DNA of 64,000 bases from JAKOWB01 sp038363005. GTDB taxonomy: Bacteria > Pseudomonadota > Alphaproteobacteria > Kiloniellales > JACOMY01. Numbering within the stretch: position 1 is the first letter of the stretch; the number at the start of each line of letters is the position of its first letter. Below the pieces are notes generated by a model. That model searched no databases, was not told the origin of the DNA, and was given only the letters and a program-made list of their open reading frames with translations. The translations under genes and the position numbers were made by a program. Where the stretch lies: assembly GCA_038363005.1 (NCBI GenBank), contig JBBQBI010000012.1:1-64000 (forward strand), given 5' to 3'. This document shows, piece after piece, positions 44,197 through 54,122 of this stretch.

Positions 44197-45378
44197 ATGT
44201 TCGGCAGAATGCTTTTGGCGGGGGCCACGGCCCTCGCGTTGTCCGGGGGCGCGGCGCTGGCCGGCGATCCCGGTGTAAGCGATACCGAGATCAAGATCGG
44301 TGACATCAACATCCTGTCCGGCCCGGCGAAGTTCGTCGGCGATGGCGTGGTGCTGGGCTCCAAGATCGCGGCGGCGGAAATCAACGCCAACGGCGGCATC
44401 AACGGTCGCAAGATCGTCATCATCACCGAGGACGACGGCTACGTGCCCTCGCGCTCGGTGCAGGCCCTGCAGAAGCTGATCAGCCAGGACGAGATCTTCG
44501 CACTCAACGGCACCTCGGGCAGCTCCAACATCCTGGCGATGCTGCCGATCATCGAGGAGGAAGGCCTGCCCACCGTGGTCACCACGGCGCCCAACAGCAA
44601 GGTCTACTCGGAGAACGGCGCACCGCCGACGGTCTTCTCCATCGGGCCCGGCTACGTCACGCCCTTCTACGCCCAGGTGAAGTACATTCACGAGCACCTG
44701 GAGCCGGCGAACGCCAAGTACGGCCTGATCATCCAGGACGACGACTTCGGTGATTCGATCGAGCAGGGCTATGACAAGGCGGTCAAGGAGTTCGGCCTGA
44801 ACGACGCCATCCGCATCCGCTACAAGAAGGGCCAGAGCGACTTTTCGGCCGAGGTGCTGAACCTGCGCGAGGCCGGCGTCAACGTGCTGGTGTCGGGCGC
44901 GATCTTCGGCGGCCAGGCCTCGATCTTCAAGGAGGCCCGCAAGCTCGACCTCGACCTGCAGGCGGCGACCGTGTGGGTCGGCGACATGCCGATCTCGGTC
45001 AAGCTCTTCGGGCCGGCCGGCTATCCCTACCTGGTGGCTGACTATGTCGTGGCCTTCACCGACCCGGCCGCGCAGGCCTTCGTCGAGAACGCCAAGAAGT
45101 ACGTCGGTGACGAGGCGCTGGCCTCCGATCGCTACACCTACGTGACCTACGTGGGCCTGAAGACCCTGGCCGAGGCGATGCGCCGCTGCGGTCAGGAGCT
45201 GACCCGGGCCTGCACGGTCGAGCAGCTCGACAAGATGGAGAACTTCGACGCCGGCGGACTGATGGCGCCGATCACCTTCGACGAGCGCAACAAGCTCGCC
45301 GGCACTGCGGTCAAGATCTACCAGTTCGACCCGACCAACAGCGGCTTCAAGACGCTGACGGAGTTTACTGACTACTGA
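44197..45378 (+). CDS. Liv-type periplasmic substrate-binding protein
   Basis: The product is 393 aa. GGGAGGAAG stands before ATG 44197, the best ribosome-binding site of the operon. The Sec signal peptide is MFGRMLLAGATALALSGGAA with cleavage after ALA. The mature protein is a type I periplasmic-binding fold: IKIGDINILSGPAKFVGDG (ligand-cleft start), NANGGINGRKIVIITEDDGY, and FALNGTSGSSNILAMLPII. It would capture the substrate for LivFGHM. Type I binding proteins beside ligases often recognise aromatic or fatty acids. It is bracketed by hairpins at 44157-44178 and 45391-45414, an arrangement that raises binding-protein mRNA over the permease mRNA. Confidence 0.93.
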   Translation: MFGRMLLAGATALALSGGAALAGDPGVSDTEIKIGDINILSGPAKFVGDGVVLGSKIAAAEINANGGINGRKIVIITEDDGYVPSRSVQALQKLISQDEIFALNGTSGSSNILAMLPIIEEEGLPTVVTTAPNSKVYSENGAPPTVFSIGPGYVTPFYAQVKYIHEHLEPANAKYGLIIQDDDFGDSIEQGYDKAVKEFGLNDAIRIRYKKGQSDFSAEVLNLREAGVNVLVSGAIFGGQASIFKEARKLDLDLQAATVWVGDMPISVKLFGPAGYPYLVADYVVAFTDPAAQAFVENAKKYVGDEALASDRYTYVTYVGLKTLAEAMRRCGQELTRACTVEQLDKMENFDAGGLMAPITFDERNKLAGTAVKIYQFDPTNSGFKTLTEFTDY

Positions 45379-45390
45379 GGTACCCGCCGC

Positions 45391-45414
45391 CCGCGCCGGC
45401 CTGTGCCGGCGCGG
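45391..45414 (+). terminator. Strong hairpin after the binding-protein gene
   Basis: CCGCGCCGGC (45391-45400), loop CTGT, GCCGGCGCGG (45405-45414): a perfect 10-bp GC stem 12 bases past the stop. A weak TTTCCT follows at 45422. It is probably a partial terminator or 3'-protecting structure, since the carboxylase genes continue on the same strand. Confidence 0.65.
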
Positions 45415-45442
45415 ACGGCCATTTCCTGTCGAGGTCCGCTTC

Positions 45443-46917
<1,475 letters not shown>

Positions 46918-46918
<1 letters not shown>

Positions 46919-47421
46919 TGCGCGCGCTCTTCGAGCTGCTAGGCCAGGCCCACGCCATTACGCCGCTGCATCGCGACGGCGGCCTGGAACTCAGGATCGG
47001 CGAGGCGCGCCACGCCGTTGCCATCCGCCCGCTGGGTGGCGGCGAACAGCTGGTCACCGTCGACGGCAAGCCCTGGCGCGTGCGCGTCGCGACCAGGGGC
47101 GGGCAGATCTTCGTCCACGCCGGCGGACGCACCTGGACGCTGGAAGCGCTGGACGAGCGCGCCAGTGGCGGCGGCGGCGCGGTGGCCGACCATGTGGCGG
47201 CCCCCATGCCTGGTGTCGTGGTAGCGCAGCCGGTCGCGGTGGGCGACCAGGTCACCACCAACCAGGCGGTGCTGGTAATCGAATCGATGAAGCTGGAAAC
47301 CACCATCGTCGCGCCGCGCGATGGCGTGGTGAGCGAGCTGCCCTTCGCCAAGGGCGCCAGCTTCGAGAAGGGGGCGACCCTGGTGCGCTTCGCACCGCTG
47401 ACCGACAAGGGTGACGCGTGA
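46918..47421 (+). CDS. Acyl-CoA carboxylase, BT plus biotin carboxyl carrier subunit
   Basis: The product is 167 aa. Residues 1 to about 85 are beta-strand rich and correspond to the BT (biotin carboxylase-carboxyltransferase) linker domain of MCC/GCC alpha chains. A Gly-rich hinge (ASGGGGA) leads to the biotinyl domain at about 93-160 with the target lysine K125 in IESMKLETTI (ESMKLE replacing the more common EAMKME). It carries carboxybiotin from the biotin carboxylase to the carboxyltransferase encoded next. TGATG overlaps join it to both neighbours. Confidence 0.92.
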
Positions 47422-49028
47422 TGCGCCGGATCCAGAGCAAGCTCGACGTCAACGGGCCGCAGTTCAAGGCCTACCAGGCGCACAACCTCGCCCTGCTGGC
47501 GGCCTTCCGCGAGAAGCAGGAGAAGGCGCGCTGGGAACGGCCCGAGCGTGACCTGAAGCGCCTGGAGCACCACGGCAAGCTGCGGGTGCACGAGCGCATC
47601 GAGCTGCTGCTCGACCCCGGCTCGCCCTTCCTGGAGCTCTCCAGCCTGGCCGCGAACATGGCCTATGACGGCGATGCGCCACAGGCCTCCGTGGTCACTG
47701 GCATTGGCGTGGTCAGCGGCGTCGAGGTGATGATCCACGCCGACGACAGCAGCGTGAAGGGCGGCGCCTGGTACCCGCTGTCGATCAAGAAAATCGTGCG
47801 CGCGCTGGACATCGCCATCGAGAACCACCTGCCGGTGGTGCACCTCTGCGATTCCGCCGGCGGCTTCCTGCACCTGCAGTCGGCGCTCTTCGCCGACCGC
47901 TATCACGCCGGCCGCATCTACCGGAACCAGTCGATCCTCTCCAAGATGGGCTGCCAGCAGGTCGCCGTGGCGCTGGGCCACTGCACCGCGGGCGGCGCCT
48001 ACATCCCCGGGCTCAGCGACTCCTCCGTCATCGTGCGCGGCAACGGCGGCATCTTCCTGGGCGGCCCCGCCCTGGTGAAGGCGGCGACCGGCGAGGTCCG
48101 CACCGCCGACGAGATCGGCGGCGCCGACCTGCACACGCAGATCAGCGGCACCTCGGACTACGCCGCCGACAGCGAGCAGGAGGCGATCCAAATCGCCCGC
48201 GAGATTGTCGGCACCTGGACCAAGCGCGAGAAGACCAAGGCCGATTGGGCGCCGCCGGAGGCGCCCTTCTACGATCCGAAGGAGCTCTACGGCGTCATCC
48301 CGAGCGACATCAAGGTGCAGTTCGACATGCGCGAGGTCATTGCCCGCGTGGTCGACGGCAGCCGCTTCCACGAGTACCAGCCGGACTACGGCACCACGCT
48401 GATCGCCGGCTTCGCCCGCATCTGGGGCTACAAGGTCGGCATCCTTGGCAACAACGGTGTGCTGTTCAACGACTCCTCGCTGAAGGCGGCGCACTTCATG
48501 GAGCTGTGCAACCAGAACCGCGTGCCGATCATCTTCCTGCAGAACATCACCGGCTACATGGTGGGGCGCGAGTACGAGATGCGCGGCATCACCAAGGACG
48601 GTGCCAAGATGATCATGGTGCAGGCCTGCAGCGAGGTGCCGAAGATCACCGTGATCGTCAACGGCTCCTTCGGCGCTGGCAACTACGGCATGTGCGGGCG
48701 TGCCTTCGACCCGCGCCTGCTGTTCATCTGGCCGCAGGGGCAGATCTCGGTCATGGGCGCCGACCAGGCGGCCAACACCCTGGCCGAGGTGAAGATCAAG
48801 CAGCTCGAGCGTCAGGGCCGCAAGCCGACCGAGGAGGAGATCGCCGCCATCTGGGCGCCGATCAAGCACGAGTACAGCGACCAGGCCAGCGCCTACTACG
48901 CCTCTTCGGAAATCTGGGACGACGGCATCATCGACCCAGCCGATACGCGCAACGCGCTGGGCATTGCCATCTCGGTCGCGCTGAACGCGCCGATCGGCGA
49001 GCCGCGCTACGGCGTGTTGAGGCTGTGA
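47421..49028 (+). CDS. Acyl-CoA carboxylase carboxyltransferase subunit (MCC/GCC beta-like)
   Basis: The product is 535 aa from ATG 47421, which shares a base with the BCCP stop; a GTG at 47418 is in frame. The sequence has the MCC-beta features LRVHERIELLLDPGSPFLELS, VALGHCTAGGAYIPGLSDSSV, FLGGPALVKAATGE, ADEIGGADLHT and QNITGYMVGREYE. It moves the carboxyl from biotin to the gamma carbon or methyl of a 3-methyl-2-enoyl-CoA (3-methylcrotonyl-, geranyl- or related CoA). With AtuA in the same operon, a longer isoprenoid acyl-CoA is plausible. The next SDR gene overlaps its stop (GTGA). Confidence 0.93.
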   Translation: MRRIQSKLDVNGPQFKAYQAHNLALLAAFREKQEKARWERPERDLKRLEHHGKLRVHERIELLLDPGSPFLELSSLAANMAYDGDAPQASVVTGIGVVSGVEVMIHADDSSVKGGAWYPLSIKKIVRALDIAIENHLPVVHLCDSAGGFLHLQSALFADRYHAGRIYRNQSILSKMGCQQVAVALGHCTAGGAYIPGLSDSSVIVRGNGGIFLGGPALVKAATGEVRTADEIGGADLHTQISGTSDYAADSEQEAIQIAREIVGTWTKREKTKADWAPPEAPFYDPKELYGVIPSDIKVQFDMREVIARVVDGSRFHEYQPDYGTTLIAGFARIWGYKVGILGNNGVLFNDSSLKAAHFMELCNQNRVPIIFLQNITGYMVGREYEMRGITKDGAKMIMVQACSEVPKITVIVNGSFGAGNYGMCGRAFDPRLLFIWPQGQISVMGADQAANTLAEVKIKQLERQGRKPTEEEIAAIWAPIKHEYSDQASAYYASSEIWDDGIIDPADTRNALGIAISVALNAPIGEPRYGVLRL

Positions 49029-49843
49029 CGGTGGAGCCCTTCCAGCCCACGCTGTTGGCGGGCAAGCGGCTGCTGGTCACCGGCGGTGGCTCCGGCCTCG
49101 GCCTGGCCATCGCCCGGCGCTGCCGCGACCTTGGCGCCACGGTCGCGATCTGCGGCCGCGACCCGCGCAAGCTGGAAGCCGCCACCGCCGACGGCCTGCG
49201 GGCCGAGGCCTGCGACATCCGTGACGCTGCCGCGGTGACGGCGCTGTTCGACCGCCTGGGGCCGCTCGACCTGCTGGTCAACAACGCCGCGGCCAATATC
49301 GTGGCGCCGACGCGCACGCTCAGCCACCGCGCCTTCGACGCGGTCTTCGCGACCGTGGTGCACGGCACCACCTATGTGACCCTGGAGGCCGGCAAGCGCT
49401 GGCTGGCCGAGGGGCGGCCCGGCAGCGTGCTCTCGATCACCGGCAGCGTGGCGCAGACCGGCAGTGCCTTCGTCGTGCCGGCCGCCATGGGCAAGGCGGC
49501 GGTGCGTGCCATGACGCAGAGCCTGGCGGTGGAGTGGGGGCCCAGCGGCATCCGCCTGAACTGCCTCTCGCCCGGGCCCTTCCCGACCGACGGCGCCTGG
49601 AAGCGGCTCTTCCCCGACCCCAAGTGGGCGCGGATCTTCGAGACGCGCAATCCGCTGGGCCGGCCGGGCCAGCCGCTGGAGCTGGCGAACCTTGCCGCCT
49701 TCCTGCTGTCCGACGCCGCCGCCTTCCTGACCGGCGAGGACATCGTGCTGGACGGCGGCGACCGGCTGCAGGCCGGCGGTACCTTCAACTACCTGGCGGC
49801 CATGAGCGCCGCTGAGTGGCAGAGCCTGGGCAAGGTGCGATGA
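49025..49843 (+). CDS. SDR family protein, peroxisomal 2,4-dienoyl-CoA reductase (DECR2)-like
   Basis: The product is 272 aa from GTG 49025 (GTGA overlap); a GTG at 49031 is another option. The Rossmann motif is LLVTGGGSGLGLAIA, and NNAAANIVAPT follows. In the active site the sequence is SITGSVAQTGSAFVVPAAMGKAAVRAM: the Ser and Lys are kept but the Tyr of YxxxK is Ala. The AxxxKAAVxAMT form and VEWGPSGIRLNCLSPGPF are those of DECR2-type enzymes, which reduce 2,4-dienoyl-CoAs. AtuB/AtuG of the Pseudomonas cluster are also SDRs. A dienoyl-CoA from an unsaturated isoprenoid chain would be the natural substrate. Confidence 0.88.
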   Translation: MTVEPFQPTLLAGKRLLVTGGGSGLGLAIARRCRDLGATVAICGRDPRKLEAATADGLRAEACDIRDAAAVTALFDRLGPLDLLVNNAAANIVAPTRTLSHRAFDAVFATVVHGTTYVTLEAGKRWLAEGRPGSVLSITGSVAQTGSAFVVPAAMGKAAVRAMTQSLAVEWGPSGIRLNCLSPGPFPTDGAWKRLFPDPKWARIFETRNPLGRPGQPLELANLAAFLLSDAAAFLTGEDIVLDGGDRLQAGGTFNYLAAMSAAEWQSLGKVR

Positions 49844-50625
49844 GCGAGCCAGCCGTCCTGCAGGACCTGGCCGACGGTCTGCTGACCCTGACCTTCAACC
49901 GGCCGGCGGCGCTCAATGCCATCGACGAGCGCCTGGCGATCGACCTGCTGGCCGGGCTGCGCCGCGCCGAGGCCGAAGAGGTGCGCTGTGTGCTGTTGCG
50001 CGGTGCCGGGCGGGCCTTCATGTCCGGCGGCGACCTGGCGGTGTTTCACGCCGACCTGGCGCACGCCGACGACAGCGTCAGTGCCATCATCAGGCACTTT
50101 CATCCCGCCATCCGCCTGCTGCGCGACCTGCCTAAGCCGGTGGTGGCAGAAGTGCAGGGCTCCGCCGCCGGCGGCGGCTTCTCGCTGATGCTGGCCTGCG
50201 ACCTGGTGTTGGCGGCGGAGGATGCGGTCTTCACCATGGCCTATTCCGCCATCGGCACCACGCCGGACGGCGGTTCCACCTGGCACCTGCCGCGCCTGCT
50301 GGGGCAGCGCCGTGCCCTGGAGTTGGCGTTGCTGGCCGAGCGCTTCGACGCGCGCCAGGCGCTGGACTGGGGCCTGGTCAACCGCGTGGTGCCGGCGGCC
50401 GCGCTGCCGGCGGCGGCCCTGGCCCTGGCGCAGCGCCTGGCCGCCGGGCCGACCCTGGCCTATGGCCGCCTAAAGCAGCTCTTCGCCGCCTCGGGCGGAC
50501 AGGACCTGGAGGCGCAGTTGGAGCTGGAGCACGAGACCTTCCGTGCCTCGGCTCGTTCGGCCGATTTCCGCGAGGGCATCGAGGCCTTCTTCGGCAAGCG
50601 CCGGCCGCGTTTCATGGGGCGCTAG
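49840..50625 (+). CDS. Enoyl-CoA hydratase/isomerase family protein (PaaG/isomerase-like active site)
   Basis: The start is ATG 49840 (MSEPAVLQDLADG), overlapping the SDR stop by four bases. The product is 261 aa. Crotonase motifs are AFMSGGDLAVF and VQGSAAGGGFSLMLACDLVLA. Positions matching crotonase Glu144 and Glu164 are Ser and Tyr. A TPDGGSTW motif supplies an Asp, as in enoyl-CoA isomerases and PaaG. It is therefore probably a double-bond isomerase rather than a hydratase, useful for moving unsaturation in chain-shortened isoprenoid acyl-CoAs. A mosaic repeat lies after it. Confidence 0.9.
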   Translation: MSEPAVLQDLADGLLTLTFNRPAALNAIDERLAIDLLAGLRRAEAEEVRCVLLRGAGRAFMSGGDLAVFHADLAHADDSVSAIIRHFHPAIRLLRDLPKPVVAEVQGSAAGGGFSLMLACDLVLAAEDAVFTMAYSAIGTTPDGGSTWHLPRLLGQRRALELALLAERFDARQALDWGLVNRVVPAAALPAAALALAQRLAAGPTLAYGRLKQLFAASGGQDLEAQLELEHETFRASARSADFREGIEAFFGKRRPRFMGR

Positions 50626-50648
50626 TACCATGCAGGGCACCCGGCGGC

Positions 50649-50769
50649 ACATCCTTCGTGACGCGGTGCGTTGCACCGCTCCTCAGGTTAAGGTCGGATC
50701 TAATCCATGCAAACCCACCGCCCTCATCCTGAGGAGGCCGCCAAGGGCGGCCGTCTCGAAGGATGGGCC
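50649..50769. repeat. Inverted pair of CATCCT...AGGATG mosaic intergenic repeats
   Basis: Copy B (50720-50769) begins CCCTCATCCTGAGGAGG, has an inner GGCCGCC-aag-GGCGGCC stem and ends TCTCGAAGGATGGGCC. Copy A (50649-50692) reads in the opposite sense: ACATCCTTCG...GCTCCTCAGG. CCCTCATCCTGAGG...CTCGAAGGATG is a high-copy intergenic element in many alphaproteobacteria. The pair fills the only large gap in the second half of the plus arm. Confidence 0.75.
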
Positions 50770-50796
50770 AGCAAGCTCAAGCGCGAGGACAGCATC

Positions 50797-51978
50797 ATGA
50801 AGGACATCTACCTGGCTGGCGGCATGCGCACGCCCTTCGGTGACTTCGGCAAGTCCTTGAAGGACGTGCCCCTGACCACGCTCGGTGTGCACGCCGCCAA
50901 GGCCTGCCTGGAGAAGGCCGGGCTGCCGGCGGCGAAGCTCGACCACCTAGTCTGGGGCAACGTGTTGCCGTCGGACCAGGACAGCTACTTCGCCAGTCGC
51001 GCCATCGCGCTGGGCAGCGGCATGCCGGAGGACAGCAGCGCCATCAACGTGTCGCGCGCCTGCGGCTCCGGTACCCAGGCCATCATCACCGCGGCGGAGC
51101 AGATCATCAGCGGCCATGGCCGGCTGGCGCTGGCCGGCGGCGGCGAGAATTTCTCACGTGGGCCCTACCTTTCGACGCAGGCACGCTGGGGCTCGACGCG
51201 CGGGCCGCAGACCTTGGAGGACAGCCTGGATTGGGCCTATCGCGACCCCTTCAGCCGCGTGCTGATGGGCGAGACCGGCGAGGCGCTGGCCGACGACTTC
51301 CAATACACGCGCGAAGCGATGGACGCCTATGCGCTGACCAGCCAGCAGCGCGCCGGCGCCGCCATCGCCTCGGGCTTCCTGGCCAAGCAGATCGCGCCCA
51401 TCGAGGTGCCGGAGGGCCGCAAGGGCACGCGGCTGATGGAGAAGGACGATTTCCCGCGCCCCGACATCACGCCGGAGAAGCTGGCCAAGCTGCCGGCCGT
51501 GTTCCGCCAGGGCGGGCGGGTGACGCCGGGCAACTCCAGCGGCGTCACCGATGGCGCCGCCTTCGTCGTGGTCGGCGCGCGGGACGCGCTGGATGCGGAA
51601 GGCGTGGCGCCGCGCGCGCGCCTGGTCGACTGGGCGATCTGCGGCGTGCCGCCGCGCATCATGGGCTGCGGCCCAGTGCCGGCGATCCGGGCGCTGCTGA
51701 ATCGGCAGGGCCTGACGATGGGCGACATCGACTACTTCGAGATCAACGAGGCCTTCGCCGTGGTCAACCTGCATGCCGAGCGTGAGCTGGGCGTGCCGCG
51801 CGACCGTTGCAACCTCTATGGCGGCGGCATCTCCATCGGCCATCCGCCGGGCGCCACCGGCGCGCGCATGGTGCTGGTAGCCCTGCAGCATATGGAAGAC
51901 AGCGGCCAGCGCCGCGCCGTGGTCTCCATGTGCATGGGCGCCGGCCAGGGCATGGCGGTGCTGCTGGAGCGCGCCTGA
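50797..51978 (+). CDS. Acetyl-CoA acyltransferase (thiolase)
   Basis: The start is ATG 50797 (MKDIYLAGGMRTPFGDFGKS) with GAGG nine bases upstream; the open frame before it runs through the mosaic repeat and is not used. The product is 393 aa. The acyl-accepting Cys is in NVSRACGSGTQAI. NEAFAVVNL, GGGISIGHPPGATGAR (catalytic His) and SMCMGAGQGMAVL (second Cys; MGAG for the usual GGG) complete the site. It cleaves a 3-oxoacyl-CoA to acetyl- or propionyl-CoA and a shortened chain. It is followed directly by the second ligase gene (TGATG). Confidence 0.93.
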   Translation: MKDIYLAGGMRTPFGDFGKSLKDVPLTTLGVHAAKACLEKAGLPAAKLDHLVWGNVLPSDQDSYFASRAIALGSGMPEDSSAINVSRACGSGTQAIITAAEQIISGHGRLALAGGGENFSRGPYLSTQARWGSTRGPQTLEDSLDWAYRDPFSRVLMGETGEALADDFQYTREAMDAYALTSQQRAGAAIASGFLAKQIAPIEVPEGRKGTRLMEKDDFPRPDITPEKLAKLPAVFRQGGRVTPGNSSGVTDGAAFVVVGARDALDAEGVAPRARLVDWAICGVPPRIMGCGPVPAIRALLNRQGLTMGDIDYFEINEAFAVVNLHAERELGVPRDRCNLYGGGISIGHPPGATGARMVLVALQHMEDSGQRRAVVSMCMGAGQGMAVLLERA

Positions 51979-53597
51979 TGCTGGCACGCGGCCACGACAG
52001 CACGGTCGGGGAGATCTGGCAGGCGGCGGTCGCGGCCTTCGGCGAGGCGGCTTTTCTGGAGGCGCCGCCACTGCCGGGCCGCAAGTACCATCCGGAGGGT
52101 GTCGCCTTCTCCTATGCCGAGGCGGCGGCCATCGTGGAGCAGTTGACGGCGCGCTATGCCGCCGCCGGCTATGGCCACGGTCATCGCGTGGCGATCATGG
52201 TCGACAACCGGCCGGAGCACCTGCTGCACAAACTGGCGCTGAACCAGCTCGGCATTTCGGTGGCGCCGGTGAACGGTGACTACCGCCGCGCCGAGCTGGC
52301 CTTTCTGCTGGAGCACTCGGCCGCCGATCTCGCCATCGTCGCCGCCGACCGCGCGGCGCAGTTCCACGAGGCGCTGGAAGACTCCAAGCATCGTCCGCCG
52401 GTCGTCGCCTTTGAGGACGACGGCGCCTTGCCGCGCGCGCTGCGCCCGCCGCCGATTCCGGGCCCGGTGACGGCCGACTGCGAGGCCAGCCTGCTCTACA
52501 CCTCCGGCACCACCGGGCGCCCCAAGGGCTGCATCCTGTCGCAGCGCTACGAGCTGGAAGCCGGCGAGTGGTATGCCACCGCCGGTGGCCTGATGGGCTT
52601 CCGCGACGGCGGTGACCGCCTGTGGAACCCGCTGCCGGTCTATCACCTGAACTCCTCGGTCTTTTCCTTCTTCGCGCTGATGCTGCGCGGTAACTGCCAG
52701 CTCCAGGCCGACCGCTTCCATCCGCGCTCCTGGTGGCAGGACCTGGTGGCCAACCAGGCCACCGTGGTGCACTACCTCGGCATCATCGCGCCGATCCTGT
52801 TGAAGCAGGACCCGGTACCCGAGGAGAAGACGCACCGCGTGCGCTTCGGCACCGGTGCCGGCATCGAGCCGCAACTGCATGCCGAGTTCGAAGAGCGCTT
52901 CGGCTTTCCGCTGCTGGAGATCTGGGGCATGACCGAGATGGTGCGCGCCATCGTCTCCAGCCACGAGCCGCGCAAAGTTGGCACCCGCGCCTTCGGCCGT
53001 GCCCGTCCGGGCCTGGAGGCACGCGTGGTCGACGAGACCGAGCAGCCGGTGCCGGACGGCGAGCCGGGCGAACTGGTGGTGCGCCACTCCGCGGCGACGC
53101 CGCGCGCCGGCGCCTTCTCCGGCTACCTCAACGATCCCGCGGCGACGGAACAGTCCTGGCGCGGCGGCTGGTTCCACTCCGGCGACGTGGTGACGCGCGA
53201 TGCCGACGGCACCTTCCACTTCGTCGATCGCAAGAAGAACATCATCCGCCGCGCCGGCGAGAACATCGCCGCGGCGGAGATCGAGGCCTGGCTGCAGAAG
53301 CATCCGGCGGTACTGCAGGTGGCGGTGCTGGCAGTGCCCGACGCGCTGCGCGAGGAGGAGGTCATGGCCTGCGTCGTGCCGCGCAACTCCAAGGCCGATC
53401 CCCAGGCGCTGGGGGAGTTGCTGTTCGTCGACTGCCTGGCCAATCTCGCCTACTACAAGGCGCCGGGCTGGTTCCTGTTCCGCGACACGCTGCCGACCAC
53501 CGGCACGCAGAAGATCCAGAAGCACGCGCTCTTCGCACCCGGGGCGGACCCGACCCGGGGCGCCTTCGACTTTCGCGACCGCAAGCGGCGGCAATAG
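51978..53597 (+). CDS. Second acyl-CoA ligase (AMP-dependent, class I adenylating)
   Basis: The product is 539 aa. ATG 51978 shares a base with the thiolase stop. Motifs are SLLYTSGTTGRPKGCILSQ (P-loop), IWGMTEMVRAI, WFHSGDVVTRDADGTFHFVDRKKNIIRRAGENIAA (hinge; limits WFHSGD to GENIAA) and PTTGTQKIQKHAL with the catalytic Lys. It is closer to medium-chain or carnitine-CoA-ligase-like enzymes than the long-chain ligase at 40371. It may re-activate a shortened or hydroxylated acid released within the pathway. Confidence 0.92.
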   Translation: MLARGHDSTVGEIWQAAVAAFGEAAFLEAPPLPGRKYHPEGVAFSYAEAAAIVEQLTARYAAAGYGHGHRVAIMVDNRPEHLLHKLALNQLGISVAPVNGDYRRAELAFLLEHSAADLAIVAADRAAQFHEALEDSKHRPPVVAFEDDGALPRALRPPPIPGPVTADCEASLLYTSGTTGRPKGCILSQRYELEAGEWYATAGGLMGFRDGGDRLWNPLPVYHLNSSVFSFFALMLRGNCQLQADRFHPRSWWQDLVANQATVVHYLGIIAPILLKQDPVPEEKTHRVRFGTGAGIEPQLHAEFEERFGFPLLEIWGMTEMVRAIVSSHEPRKVGTRAFGRARPGLEARVVDETEQPVPDGEPGELVVRHSAATPRAGAFSGYLNDPAATEQSWRGGWFHSGDVVTRDADGTFHFVDRKKNIIRRAGENIAAAEIEAWLQKHPAVLQVAVLAVPDALREEEVMACVVPRNSKADPQALGELLFVDCLANLAYYKAPGWFLFRDTLPTTGTQKIQKHALFAPGADPTRGAFDFRDRKRRQ

Positions 53598-53605
53598 GAG
53601 ACAGC

Positions 53606-54049
53606 ATGGGACGCTACCTGGAGGACTTCACCGTCGGCGAGGTGATCGACAGCCCGCGCCGCACCATCACCGAGGCCGACGTGGTGGCCTATGCCATGGT
53701 CACCGGCGACTGGAATCCGATCCACACCGACCGCGTCTTCGCCGAGGCCTCGATGTTCGGCGAGCGCATCGCGCACGGGCCGCTGACCATCGGCATGGCC
53801 TTCGGCCTGCTGTCGCGCCGCGACATCCTGGATGGCACGGTGCTGGCGCTGAAGCGCATCACCTGGGAGCTGTTCCACCCGGTGCGCTTCGGCGACAGCA
53901 TCCTGGCCCGCATGACCACCGTGGAAGCCTCGCCACACCCGACGGCGAAGGACCGTGGCCGCGTCACCATGAAGATCGAGATGATCAACCAGGACGGCGT
54001 GGTGGTGTCGGCCGGCGAAGCGACTATCGTCTTCCTGCGGCGACCCTAG
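53606..54049 (+). CDS. MaoC-like (R)-specific enoyl-CoA hydratase
   Basis: The product is 147 aa. TAGGAG precedes ATG 53606. The hydratase-2 motif with catalytic Asp and His is VTGDWNPIHTDRVFAE, and FGERIAHGPLTIGMAFGLLS follows. It forms or removes (R)-3-hydroxyacyl-CoA, which may feed beta-oxidation of methyl-branched chains or PHA synthesis. It is the last gene of the plus arm; the next gene starts 73 bases later behind its own leader and looks unrelated. No strong terminator hairpin was seen after it. Confidence 0.9.
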   Translation: MGRYLEDFTVGEVIDSPRRTITEADVVAYAMVTGDWNPIHTDRVFAEASMFGERIAHGPLTIGMAFGLLSRRDILDGTVLALKRITWELFHPVRFGDSILARMTTVEASPHPTAKDRGRVTMKIEMINQDGVVVSAGEATIVFLRRP

Positions 54050-54122
54050 CGGCGCTACGCCCTTGCGTCCAAGGGGCGCCGGGTGCGTTACATACAGGAC
54101 GACGCCGCAAACCGAGGCCGCC

